A stretch of DNA of 64,000 nt from Gigaspora rosea (GCA_003550325.1 QKWP01001170.1:24209-88208), one strand, 5' to 3'; shown: positions 45,466-56,429, counted from the stretch's first letter. Numbers and translations are program-made. Notes: a model not told the origin generated them from the letters alone.

Positions 45466-47089
45466 CTAAGTAAACTTGTTTAAAAATATATCATATCAGT
45501 ATATTTTTTTTATTTTTTTTAAATTTGTATCAAAGATACTTAATTTTGAATTTTTGATAAAATTTTTTAAAATTAAGCATCTTTTCTTCAAATTTTAAAA
45601 AAAGTAAAATAAATTATGCTGATTTAATGTATTTTTGGTACTAAACAAGTTTACTTAGTACAAGAAGTAATGATTATTTAGTAAAATTTCATGAATCATA
45701 AGATTTTATAGAATTTTATTAATAAAATTCTATAAAATCTTATGATTCATAAAATTTTACTAATTAATTCTAACTTAATGCACTAATTAAACTTATTTAG
45801 CACCTAATAATACATCAAATCGGCTATGTTATTTTTATTTTACTTGAAATTTGGAGAACAGATGCATAAGTGCATTAAGTTAGAATTATTTAGTAAAATT
45901 TCATATAGAACAATATTTTTAATAATGTTATTAATAAAATTATACAAAATGCTATGAATCTCTAAATTTTACTAATTGATTCTAACTTTGTAAATTAGCT
46001 AAACATGTGCATATATTATGAACTCAAACATGTTTATGAACCTTGAACTAAACCTGAACTGAACTTTTTTTAAGTTTAGGCTTAGGTTTATAATTTTAAG
46101 TTAGGTTTAGTTCAGTATTGAACTTTTAGAGCAGGTACAGGTTCAGGTTCATTGAACCTGAACCTGAACCTCTATTGAACTGAACTTCAAAATCCTATAT
46201 TTATCAAATTAAATATTTATCGATTTGAATTTGATTTAATTTTTCAAATTAAAACAAATCAAATTGTGAAACTTTAGTTATTCTCTATCTATATTAAAAG
46301 TGCATTCTTTAAGAGTAGAGTATATATCAATTATTTATAATATGTTTTTGTAGTACAATAGGATTTTATGCAAAAATTAAAATATACTATTAATAAAAGT
46401 TTTTGAAACCACTGTTAATTTTTACCAAAGTTGTGTTATATACAGATTAAACCTTTTGTTTATAGGTGTCATCTAAAGCTGTGTCCATCACATGACATAA
46501 AGCCAATAGGATTGTTTATTTTGATCAACACAGATCAGTCCAAAGAGACAAAAACAGCGAAAAAAAAGTGAAAATCACAAAAATACAATAAAAAACAGTC
46601 TAAACCAGGGATAGAATGTTATGTTATTGGACATTTGGACAATTTGGACATTTGAACATTTGGACAATGCCCAATTTGTTCAAATAATTTGATTGGACAT
46701 CATAATTTTTTTATTAATCATTAAAAAAATTAATTTAATTTTGGCCTAAATTAAACTTAATTCAGGCCAATATTTACTAATACAAAATATCTCTAATTTA
46801 TAGTATATTTAAAAGTATACTAATAATAATAATAGTTATTATTATAAAATATGTATGCATATGCACATGTTCATACTACTGAATCAACTTAAATTTCATT
46901 TTACTTATAATATATTTATATATATATATGCAAGTTTTAAAAATATATATATAGTATTGCCCTAATGAAATATAATTAATTAAAAACTGTAAAATAATTT
47001 GTATTTTAGAAAGAATAATGACAATAGTTAATTTTATGTTTAATTTTAAAATAAAGCCATTTTATAAAAAAAAATATACAGATTTACAG

Positions 47090-47930
47090 ATCTGTTTCCT
47101 GGGTTACACCAACTTGCATTAGGAGCTCTAGAGCTGTATTATACACAGAACTGGGGCGCATAGATCCTGGAGAGTGCAGGTGCTGTGTTATGCACAGAGC
47201 CATAGGACAAAAGGAAACCATGCTTGGCAAGACCCGAGCAAAGAGGTAGTAGACTTTTGATGGTACTTAAACAGAAATCAGATGGGGATGGACCGGAAGT
47301 GGACTGACCGAGAAGCGGACTAACCGGAAGCAAACTTATGACAAAAGGGCCTATGGTGGGGCTCTACCAATCAGACCACTAGAGTCACACCAGAGAAAAA
47401 TGACATGTGTTACAGAAGCATGTACCAAGGGGAGGGAGACTATTGCAGACCACTCCTTTCGGGTCCTCGGATTGGAAGTAGGAATGTAACTAGGGGAAAG
47501 CAAGGTAGGGGTAAGGGAAGCAATGGAAAGAAACCAGAAGAGAAACAGGAGAAGCACTAGGGTTGGTGAACTTTGTAAGGGCATGTATCATGCTACACAT
47601 ACTAGTAGAAAGGTAGTGGCTTGAGATACGGACCAGGTTGCGGCAGCATTAAAAAAATGGCTTGAGATATGAACCTGGCGGCGGCAGCACTACAGGTACT
47701 ATTAGTGAACAAGTAAAGTGCAAAAACCAGGTTAAGTATATGAGTGGGACATATAGGATGCTCTAGTAGGTTTAGGTTGTAGATAAAATAGTCTAAGTTT
47801 CGGTACTTGGTAGTTGTAGTAATCTAATGCAATAGTCGTGGATGTTGTAATAATAACTATACTTAATAAAAAGACTGAGGCATGATCTCACCTTGTAACT
47901 GAAAAAAATAAAAAAAAATAAAAAAAAATA
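47090..47930 (+). mobile_element. Poly(A)-tailed retroposon
   Basis: About 840 bases, less AT-rich than flanks, ending GCATGATCTCACCTTGTAAC then A-rich tail (AAAAAAATA units). The last ~150 bases match the truncated copy at 12119-12287. Contains a GCAGCA / GAGATACGGACC repeated phrase near 47620-47680. The 5' end and target duplication are unclear. The minus ORFs at 47139-47333 and 47351-47584 have no domain. Confidence 0.5.
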
Positions 47931-48003
47931 CACCAATAAAATAAATTAGTCAGGGTCAATACTTTGAATTAAAAAAATTATTAATAATTTATTATTATAT
48001 TGT

Positions 48004-49025
48004 TTTTTTTTATATGTCAAAGTTTCCGCTCTGGGTGAGAGTTTATTTAATCAAGCCTGTGGATCAAGGGCGCTTCTTTGGGCACACTCACAATTGGTAC
48101 ATTGAATGAGAGTACAACTAGCTACACATACAACTTTTGGTTGTCTAATTGAAGTAGTCCGCCCGAAGGTTCTACACTAGTTGCCATACCTACAACCCAA
48201 CTAGGGGATTGCCTATTTAAATCCTTTGGTCCAATGCTTCACATGTCAATCCTACTTGTGATCACTGGTACAGCTTTCCGATATATTAGTCAGTTGAAGA
48301 CAGTCCCGGATGCTAACTACATCCCCTTAGGACTAATTTATCTTTACGATACACTTGGTAGAGCAGTTCCTGTCCCACACAGGTATTACCTACACTTCGG
48401 TAACTTACGCACTCACCGAGGCAAACAACTTGCAGTTAGGGGATACCTAACTGCTACCATTACCTACTTCTGCCCTTGTAAGGTTCACACCGACCCCGGT
48501 ACCCACTATTACTTTCCTACTGGTCTGTTACCGGATACTCCAAACTTCCAATTCAGTTGGCCCGGAAGGGTTGATCTACCCAGTATTAGGTGCTACTATG
48601 GTTTTTCTTCCCCTGGTACCTAATTCCGGAACATAGGTCCTTTTTCTCCAGTACGACTCCGGCAGCCAGATTGGTGGATCCTCTCCTCCAAAGATCATAT
48701 CGTCCAGTTCTCCAGCTCTGGTTTCTGATATTCTGGTTCTGGTAGCACCATCAAAGATCGTTGCTACCTCCTTACTCGGGACATTCCAAATGGGTTTCCA
48801 TTTCCCTGGTTCCTTGGATTTGTCTGTATCACCGGACACAACTTCACCTGAAAGCTCCTATTTGAGATGGTAACCAAGGACTACAGGTGATATACCCAAC
48901 CGATCAACAGGAAACAGTTGCTATAACACAGATCTATTTTTCCAAAGTGTCGCCAGTGGGATTTGAACACTAGACCTGCCACTTGGAGTGACAACTTACC
49001 AACTTCCCTAAGTCGCCACGCCCTC
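48004..49025 (-). mobile_element. tRNA-headed SINE-like retroposon, copy 2
   Basis: Exact 16-base target duplication TTTATTATTATATTGT at 47988-48003 and 49026-49041. On the minus strand it begins GGGCGTGGCGACTTAGGGAAG with a B box TGTTCAAATCCCACTGG and ends in poly(A) at 48004. 1,022 bases against 760 in copy 1; the extra length is in the 3' body. The ORFs 48234-48623 (+) and 48576-48839 (-) lie inside and are not conserved in copy 1. Confidence 0.85.
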
Positions 49026-49602
49026 TTTATTATTATATTGTAAATAAAAGAGTAAAAAAAAGCTAATAAGAAATAAAAATAAAGTTAATAAATGTCATTA
49101 TTGTAGTTAAAGCAATAAAGCTTTTGTAATCATATTATTAAATTTGTCCAATAAAATTAATAGACAATTGGGCATATGTCCAATTGACAATTTGGACATA
49201 TGTCCAATAATTTTACAATTTATTTGGACATTGTCCAATGTCTAAAGGTCCAAAAAATTATTTGGACATTTGGACTATGTCTAAATATCCAAATGTCCAA
49301 TTGTTCAATTAAATTTATTTGAACATTGTTCAATGCCAACTCTGGTCTAAACTAAAGCTACTGATGAAACTAAACTAAATAGTGCACTGATTTTCACCAA
49401 TCACCAATCAGCATTAGTGAAACTAGTGAAACTGGTAAAACTAGTGATACTGGTAATACTGGTAAACTAGTAAAACTGGTAATATTGGTGAAACTGTAAT
49501 AACATATGAAAATTACTTATAGGCAAAATGTGGTATGCATATATATAAACCTTTTTTCATACTAAGTTAACAACTTGTATTGATTAATTGAAAGTTGTAG
49601 AT

Positions 49603-50073
49603 AGTAATACGGGTCAACAGCTGGGTCGATGGGCGGGTCGACCCTCAGCTCGCACCTTTGTGGGCCGGGCCAGTTGGTAAGAGAAGTGTTAGAATCAATT
49701 ATCTTCTAAAGTATATTTCAGGCCTGGAATTAAATAAAAATCGGCTAGTCATTTATAATAATGTAAGAGAATTGGCTTATTAGATAATAAACTACAAATA
49801 GCGAGTATAAGAATGTTCGGAGACATAGACAATCAATCAACATGAAATACTAACATGCTGGAATTTTTGTCAAGGACAAAAAGAAAATAAAAATTAAATC
49901 ATTTAATATCACTAGAATTCGATAAAAAACCTACCTGATGGCTTTAATATAAATAAATGTTAACTGATTCTGATCAGAAAAAATTACACTAGCAAAAGGT
50001 CGGCCCGGTCAACCGGCCCGAGTCTTTTTTGAATCGGCCTTGGCCCGTGATTTTTTCATCAACCCGTATCACT
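49603..50073. mobile_element. AGTRAT-ended MITE, 9-of-10-base TSD
   Basis: 471 bases, ends AGTAATACGGGT and complementary ACCCGTATCACT; flanks AGTTGTAGAT (49593-49602) and AGTTGTAGAG (50074-50083). The intact homologue at 21870 reads AGTTGTAGAG, so the left flank mutated after insertion. Subterminal GGGCGGGTCGACC / GGGCCGGGCC patches are very GC-rich for this genome. Confidence 0.8.
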
Positions 50074-50230
50074 AGTTGTAGAGCTTGATAAAATGCATTT
50101 AACAATGGTTAGATCATTCAAATCAGTCTAATGGATAGTGAGATATAATTGAAACATCTAACAATATTTTATATAGGATTTTATATAGTTGGGCAATCAT
50201 TTTTTAATGATATCTTGCTATATACTAGGC

Positions 50231-50478
50231 CAGTGTTGTCACTTGAACATGTCCATACTATGTTTTTTGTCCAACATCCAAGATTGTCCAAAATCGGCCA
50301 AGCTATGTCCTATGTTTAACTAATCAATAAAGTAATTTAAAAAAAATATAATTATATATTTTTAGGTGCTGGACTTATTGGTGAAAAAATTAAAATAGAT
50401 TATCTTAATAAAATTTTAAGTAATTTTAATTTGAAAAAATGTCCAAAATGTCCAAAAAACGTCCAAGTAACAACACTG
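50231..50478. mobile_element. hAT-like MITE, CAGTGTTGT ends
   Basis: 248 bases, ends CAGTGTTGTCACTTG and complementary CAAGTAACAACACTG; exact 8-base flanks TACTAGGC at 50223-50230 and 50479-50486. Subterminal GTCCAAAATGTCC repeats. Confidence 0.9.
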
Positions 50479-51276
50479 TACTAGGCTAATTTGGATAATC
50501 TAACCACTATTAGATTCATCTTAATGAGCTCTATAACTTTTAATTAATCGACACAAGTTGTTAACTTAGTATGAAAAAGGTTTATATGTATGCATACCAC
50601 ATTTTGCCTGCAAGTAATTTTTATGTAATTTGCATTATGTTATACTATGGACAATCTCACTTGGCAGACTATCAATTAATATTACTAGTTTTACCAATAT
50701 CACAGTTTCACCATATCACCAGTTCTCTAGTTTTACTAGTATCACCAGTATCACTAGTATTACTAATTTCACTAGTATCACCAATGTCACTATAATCACT
50801 ATTTCACCAGTTTCACCAATTTTGCTATTAAGTTTCACCAGTTTCACCTGGTAAAACTAATTAGTTTCACCAGTAGCTTTAGTCTAAACCCATCTTGGTG
50901 CATTAATAAAAAAAAATTAAAAAATGGCAGGTGGGCAATTTTACTATAAAACATGTCCTAATCCTAATCCCAATCTAACTCTTATTCTAACTTTAATTAA
51001 AAAATCAAAAACATGTAACTGAACATGGCTTTAGATGTTTTCTATTTATAGTAGTAAAATCTTTAGAGGTTGTATTAGTTTAAAAAAATATACTTTATTA
51101 TATAGTTAAATTTGCTAGGCTTTAAATTTGCTAATGTTATACAAAAAATAATAGTTAAAATATTTTCAAAACAGGTAATTACCCAATCAGAGTTGTATTT
51201 ACTATACAATCTATTATATAAAAAAATTTGCAATACATATCATATGATAAATAATTTACATATGCTCTACTCTTAA

Positions 51277-52450
51277 AGTTTTGTTAGAATTTTTACTAAA
51301 TCTTGTGATTCAAGATGCTAAGGATGCCTATTAATAATATAAATACCTTTCTATAAACCAAGTAGCTTATAGATTATTTGTGCTGTAAATTTTTATCTGT
51401 TATTACTTTATAAAATATAAGGCCCAAAGGTAGTAAAAACAGAAAGCAAAATGCAGCAACCTCTGATGCTTCTTTAGTACACAATAGACATGTCTATGAA
51501 AAATATATAAAATAATCACAAAAGAAATATAATATACTAATACTCCTTATTTGAATATTTTTTAAATGAAACCAGATCAACTTGTTTATAATGCAAAAAC
51601 TTTTTGATACAATAGTTTTTCTAACAATAAGTATATAAAAACATATTACTAAGTTCAATATATAAAATTATATAACCATAGCTATATAACTTTATTAATT
51701 GAACTTAGTAATATGACCTGTTATAACCTGGTTATTTGCCAATACTAGTGTGCATCAAGTAACATATAGCTTCACAAATATACAGGATATATAAGTATAT
51801 TAATTGCTTATTACCTTATATGTTTTTTTTGAATCACAGTATTAATAGGTATTACTATATACTTTTTCAAGATCTTCATATAAATTTTGAAATAGACAAA
51901 CAATATGATCTTAATTTTTCTCTTATATTTTTTATTTTCATAAATTAAAAAATAGAATTTTGAGATGTTATAAGTAAATATTGAAGTACAATATATATGT
52001 ATACTACATGGAATAGCACATGTTTAAAATAATATGTATTAGCATATTGTGTATGTTCAAAATGATATGTATAAGCATTTTATACAAAATGCATATATTC
52101 ATGATGACATATTAGGCTTATTAGTTGAAATTACATGTATTAAATAGCATATGTATCTCATATAGCCAATAAAATCACAGAATCAAGAGTAATATAAAAA
52201 TTAAAAACAAATGACTTTTAAAAAATCATCTGTATTAAAATCTTATTTATTGAAATACTTTCTAATAAATATAAAAAAAGTTCCTTGCAAAATTTATTAT
52301 AGGTATATTTGCTATCATTTATTTACAATTATATTATATTCTAACTAAATCAAATTCACTTTTGTTTAAAACTCTTAAGAAATATATGCATATAAACTTA
52401 TATATATCTTGACTTATACCAAAGCTATGAATTTTGGCTTTATAAAGTAT
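51277..52450. other. AT-rich gene-free stretch
   Basis: No gene or pairable repeats; ATATGTATTAGCATAT-type motifs recur at 52025-52150. Confidence 0.45.
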
Positions 52451-52458
52451 AGCAAGAC

Positions 52459-52742
52459 AGGACCACAAATCTGTTATAACTAAATTTGGGCAATTTTAAC
52501 CTAATTTGCTAAAAAATAACAAAACTATATTTACTTAAATAACATTTGATCTAGTGATCAAAATTGAATAGACTTTTTTTGTTAAATATACCTTATTAAG
52601 ACTTAATTTTAAAAAAAAAGTTCATTTAAATTGGACTACTAATGCCAAAATAATTACAAAAAACTGTTTTTTACTTCTTAAATTTAGAAGTTTTTGTTGA
52701 AATATATAAAGTATGATACCTGCAATAGATGTCTGGGGTTCT
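52459..52742. mobile_element. hAT-like MITE (AGGACC family), copy 2
   Basis: 284 bases; ends AGGACCACAAATCTG and GTCTGGGGTTCT; exact 8-base flanks AGCAAGAC at 52451-52458 and 52743-52750. Homologous through its length to 45106-45395 (shared CAATTTTAACCTAATTTGCT). Confidence 0.85.
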
Positions 52743-52918
52743 AGCAAGACCTAATTTCTTACAGTTCAAAATGTCTAGACAGACAGTTAATTTGACCATT
52801 TTAGTTGTGTTTAGCATGAAACTTATATGTGCAAATCCTGTAATATTTCTGCACTCTTATATTATTTCATTTTTTTATTTTACTCTGCTGTATAATATCC
52901 TTTTTTTCTTAAATAATA

Positions 52919-53103
52919 CAGTCATACCTGAGTTATATCACCTTTTTTTTCAGAGCATTTTTAAAATATAACTAAAGTGGAGATATAACTTAATACTTAA
53001 AACATATAAAAACATATAAAAAAAAGAAATTTATCTTGTTTAAATCTGTAAATATAACTCAAGTTTGGATATAACCCAGTAGGATAAAACCCAGATATGA
53101 CTA
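52919..53103. mobile_element. TA-flanked short MITE
   Basis: 185 bases, ends CAGTCATACCTGAGTTATAT and a partner ending CCAGATATGACTA, flanked by TA (52917-52918, 53104-53105). ATATAACTYAAG repeats inside. The 80-codon ORF at 52729-52971 is chance. Confidence 0.6.
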
Positions 53104-53105
53104 TA

Positions 53106-54389
53106 GTAAATTAATCATATTTCTGATTATTTTTGTATCATCCTACCTTATTTTTACACTGGCTCTCATATGTTTTAAAGCATAGTAAAAATTGAAATTT
53201 TCACTTTATATAAAAATTTAGGATAAGTTTAATGCTCACCAGTAGTGAATTTCACTAATCCAATTAGAATTAAAAATCAAATATAATATGCAAAACAATT
53301 TTGTATAACAAAAATAAGAATTTTTTAAAAGAGTAAATTTATTCATTGCCCCATGCGATGTGCCTTATATGTTGCTCTCCCAATCAAATTTCAAGATCAG
53401 GTGTAATGTTACATAATCAAAAAATTCAAAACAAACGTTCGTTTTGTCAAAAATCGTCTATAACTTAAAATTGAATATATGAAACTACTCTTAGGATTCT
53501 AGCAAAAAAAATTCCTTGCAAAATTTTACTATAAAAACCCCCTTTCGCCCATACACACAATCTATACCTCACCCTAGCCCTTTCCAATGAAAAAACAGGT
53601 TATTTTAATTAGTTTGATTTTACATTACACCTGATTTTATGATCTGTGGCAGGTGCGACAACATCGCACGTGCGATGTATAAATTATTTCTTTTTAAAAA
53701 ATTACTTCTAACTAAAAATATTGTTTATAAAACTATTTTTGTTTATACAAAAAAAAATTTCTTGCTAAATTTTATTATATATAAAGCTCTATTCTAATCA
53801 CTAACCTTTACCCTTAAAGAGATTTAGTTTTGCTATATATAATTATGTATAGATGGATAATTACTAGTGAATTTTATTACTAGTGAATATTAATTAATTT
53901 TTTAAAAAAGTTTATTATAATAGTGGTCTTCAAAATCTAAAAATAATTTTTGAAGACCACAATCAATAAATTTTATAATAGTCCAAAAAAATAGGTAATA
54001 ATTTTTTATAATTTTTGTATAGAGCAAAAACCTCAATTTTTTTATTATATTTTATAGCTCTGTGTGTTAACAATAGTTACATTAGAGTTATTATTGCAAG
54101 ATTAATCTAATTTGTTGTAGTTGAGGCTTATATAAAAAAGGTAATAGTATGTGATTGTATGCAATAAAGATAATAGATGCATGTAATAGAGATTATAGAA
54201 ATACAGAAATTATAAAAATACATGTGGAAGTAAATAGTGAATTTTAGTACTTTCTTTCTTTGCTTGTCTTGTTACTTGGTTCTTCAATACCCTAATTATA
54301 ATTTGGCTCTGTCATGCTATGTATAAACCTGTGCTCTAGTATAAAGAAATACGAAAAAAATATCATAACAATTTCTTTGAATCATACTA
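53106..54389. other. Gene-free; short foldback and dispersed repeat
   Basis: A foldback at 53915-53985 (AGTGGTCTTCAAAA and complement). A dispersed repeat at about 54060-54350 (GATGCATGTAATAGAGATTATAGAAAT) recurs at 62770-63010 and, more diverged, at 59440-59560 and 59790-59900; possibly solo LTRs, but ends were not defined. Confidence 0.5.
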
Positions 54390-54717
54390 TACAGGTCAAA
54401 ATCAATATATCAGGTACCTATCGAGTACCATATTACTATAATTGAAAAATATATAAAATACTATATATCGGTGATCTATCATACATATATTATATAGTTT
54501 GGATAAATCAGATACCCGATATGTATATGTAATAAAAATAATTTTTAAATCTACATATATTATAATTCTAAATCATTGTTTACAATACATATATTCTATA
54601 TATTCAAAAAATTTATCCTTTATGATATAAAAAATTAATTTTTACTACTTAAAATTTTTTTTAATTTGAAATATATCAAGTGCCCGATAAATATAGTATT
54701 AACTAGCAATAAATAAC

Positions 54718-54815
54718 AAATTGCATCTATAGCAATAGTGGGAATAAAAGTAAATTTCTAGTTATTCTCATAGTAAGGTCAGAAATTTTATTCCTACTAT
54801 ATTGCATAGATGCAC
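54718..54815. repeat. Short hairpin, about 95 bases
   Basis: TGCATCTATAGCAATAGTGG pairs with the complement ending TATTGCATAGATGCA at about 54812. Confidence 0.7.
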
Positions 54816-54828
54816 AGGAAGCAAATAC

Positions 54829-55990
54829 ATTTTTTTATTCACTTTTTTTTAAACTTTTTTTTAACAATTTTTTTTTATTTTTTTAATTAATTTTTTTTAT
54901 TTTTTTTTTAAAATTTCTATTTATTTTTTAGTTTTTCTATGTATATGTATTGTTCTTGGTTTAGCACGACTGCGTCATGCAGCTACTATATGCAACAATA
55001 TATTATTTCTATTATTATTATTTTACTATTTTTTTTTAATTTTGGGGTTTTTTTATTTTTTTATTAGATTTTTTTTAAATTTTTTTATTTTTTTTTAATT
55101 TTTTTTATCATTTTTTTTATTTTTTTTACTAATTTATTATTTTTTTAAATTTTGTTTTTTTTTTAATTTTTTATTGAATTTTTTTAAGGGTAGAGTACAA
55201 TATCGATCATTTTCATATATAATTGTCATACAAAAAAATTTTTATATAGGAGCAAAAATATGCTATTGATAAAGATTTTTGAGAACGTATCCAATTTTGG
55301 CCAAAAATTTGTGGCATATAGGTCAAACCCTTTTATTTATGGTAAACAAAACTTTAAAGCCACAAATTATATTAAAAAAATCTACTTGTATATATCATCA
55401 ATTTTCTTAGGACAATTGAAATTTTTTAGGTAGTACAATATAAATAACATACAATAACATATGATCATCACCTGATTTTAATTGAATGTTATTATAAAAA
55501 AATTAGTAACATGATCACTATTAAAATGTAGATCATTGTACTCTACCTTAAATTTTTTTTAATTTTTTTATCATTTCTTTTTTTTATTTTTTTTTTTATT
55601 TTTTTAAATTTTTTTCTTTTATCGTTTTTTTTATTTTTTATTTTTTTATTTTTTTATTGTATTAATTTTTTTATTTTTCTGCTTTTTATTTTTATTTATT
55701 TTTTTATTTGAATTTTTTTTATTTTTATTTTTTTTTTATTGTTTTTTTTTTAATTTTGCTATTTTTTTATTTTTATTTTTTTTATTTGTTTTATTTTATT
55801 TTATTTTATTTTATTATTTATTTTATTTTTTTTATTACATTTCTTTTTTTTTAAATATTTTTTCTGTTTTTGATTTTTTATATTATTATTATTTTTATTT
55901 TTATTATTATTATTTATTATTATTATTATTATTTTTAATGTTTTACTTGTTATTTTCAATTTTTTCAATTATTTTTAATTTATTTTTTTT
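54829..55990. repeat. T-tract low-complexity field
   Basis: About 1.1 kb dominated by T runs punctuated by single A or short AATT, interrupted only by the TTAA-flanked element at 55188-55547. No coding potential on either strand. Confidence 0.85.
55188..55547. mobile_element. piggyBac-like MITE, TTAA target duplication
   Basis: 360 bases, ends GGGTAGAGTACAATATCGAT and complementary ATTGTACTCTACC, flanked by TTAA (55184-55187, 55548-55551). Family member of 46313-51272. Confidence 0.75.
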
Positions 55991-56127
55991 TTGTGTCGTT
56001 CATTTTGGAACAACCTTTCTTCATTATTGGTGCTATCCATTTTGGAGCAATAGTCTCGAATTTCATCTTTTAAGTCATTAGTCAGTGCTTCATTGTGTCA
56101 ACCATTTCGGTATATGGGTATGGGACT

Positions 56128-56312
56128 ATGTAGATCTTATAAATAAAAATTAAAATTTCTAGCTATTCAGTAATCCAATTCAAATAAACTTTTTTTTTAT
56201 TTTGTAGAGCTTAGTGAGTTTTACAAAATAAAAAAGGTTTATTTGAATTGGATTACTGGGTAGCTAGAAACTTTAATTTTTATCCATAAGATCTATATAG
56301 TCCCGTAAGGTC
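56128..56312. repeat. Foldback, about 185 bases
   Basis: GGGACTATGTAGATCTTAT and the right-hand complement around 56300; inner arms TTTCTAGCTATTCAGTAATC and GATTACTGGGTAGCTAGAAA. Confidence 0.7.
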
Positions 56313-56429
56313 ATTTTCAAGGCAAAGACCCCATATTATTTATCGCTGGCACCATTATGTTTTTTTTCTTTTTTATATATATTTGTTACATGCTCTATTT
56401 CTAAATACTACTTTTTAGTTTTCTTTTTT

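Larger units (their letters stand above)
43833..46195. mobile_element. GAACCTGAAC element copy 2, right part, with amplified palindromes
   Basis: Begins at the sequence corresponding to 9306 of copy 1 (AACTTCTTGCACTAAG) and ends with the same GAACCTGAACCTCTATTG array (46150-46185). Between them the palindromic unit edged by AAGTAAACTTGTT occurs several times (43845/44027, 44590/44805, 45470/45640), against one palindromic unit in copy 1. Contains the elements 44170-45465 and 45106-45395. Confidence 0.6.
32986..46276. mobile_element. Outermost hAT-like shell of a nested stack
   Basis: Left end TAGGGTTTCTCAAACTCAAA (32986), right end AATTGTGAAACTTTA (46276), with ATTTGATTTGAATTTG repeats inside both ends. 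Flanks GTTATCCT (32978-32985) and GTTATTCT (46277-46284) form an 8-base duplication with one mismatch. The shell's own sequence is only about 145 bases at the left and 80 at the right; everything between is later insertions. The long span depends on correct assembly, and there is an N at 43832. Confidence 0.55.
46606..49344. mobile_element. hAT-like element with GGACATTTGG subterminal repeats
   Basis: 2,739 bases, ends CAGGGATAGAATGTT and (right, other strand) CAGAGTTGGCATTG; exact 8-base flanks GTCTAAAC at 46598-46605 and 49345-49352. GGACATTTGGACAATTTGG arrays at 46635-46690 and in inverted form at 49150-49335. Carries two retroposons (about 47090-47930 and 48004-49025) and no transposase. 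Confidence 0.8.
49498..50690. repeat. Diverged, interrupted copy of the 526-base foldback
   Basis: Shares ATTGAAAGTTGTAGA, GGTTAGATCATYCAAATC and GGCAGACTATCAATTA with 21735-22260. Its two arms are each interrupted: by 49603-50073 on the left and 50231-50478 on the right. Confidence 0.65.
49352..50882. mobile_element. Composite foldback with GAAACTGGT-rich arms
   Basis: Ends CTAAAGCTACTGATGAAAC and its near complement; flanks TCTAAA (49346-49351, 50883-50888). The outer arms are arrays of GAAACTRGT-type units (49430-49495, and inverted at 50690-50860). The centre is a diverged copy of the foldback at 21735-22260, itself split by two later insertions. The ORFs at 50571-50795 and 50630-50854 are read from the repeat array. 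Confidence 0.65.
46313..51272. mobile_element. piggyBac-like TTAA-flanked shell, 4.96 kb
   Basis: Ends GAGTAGAGTATATAT and complementary ATATGCTCTACTC, flanked by TTAA (46309-46312, 51273-51276). Its first ~200 bases are homologous to 55188-55390 (shared CTATTRATAAARRTTTTTGA and AAACCYTTTKTTTATRG phrases). It holds the hAT-like element 46606-49344 and the composite 49352-50882. No transposase ORF. Confidence 0.7.

Noticed and set aside
48234-48839. 129-codon + ORF and 87-codon minus ORF
   Set aside because: They lie inside the tRNA-headed retroposon copy 2 and are not conserved in copy 1 at 5672-6431.
50571-50854. Two overlapping 74-codon ORFs rich in Ser, Thr and Ile
   Set aside because: Read from the TTTCACCAG/GAAACTGG repeat array.
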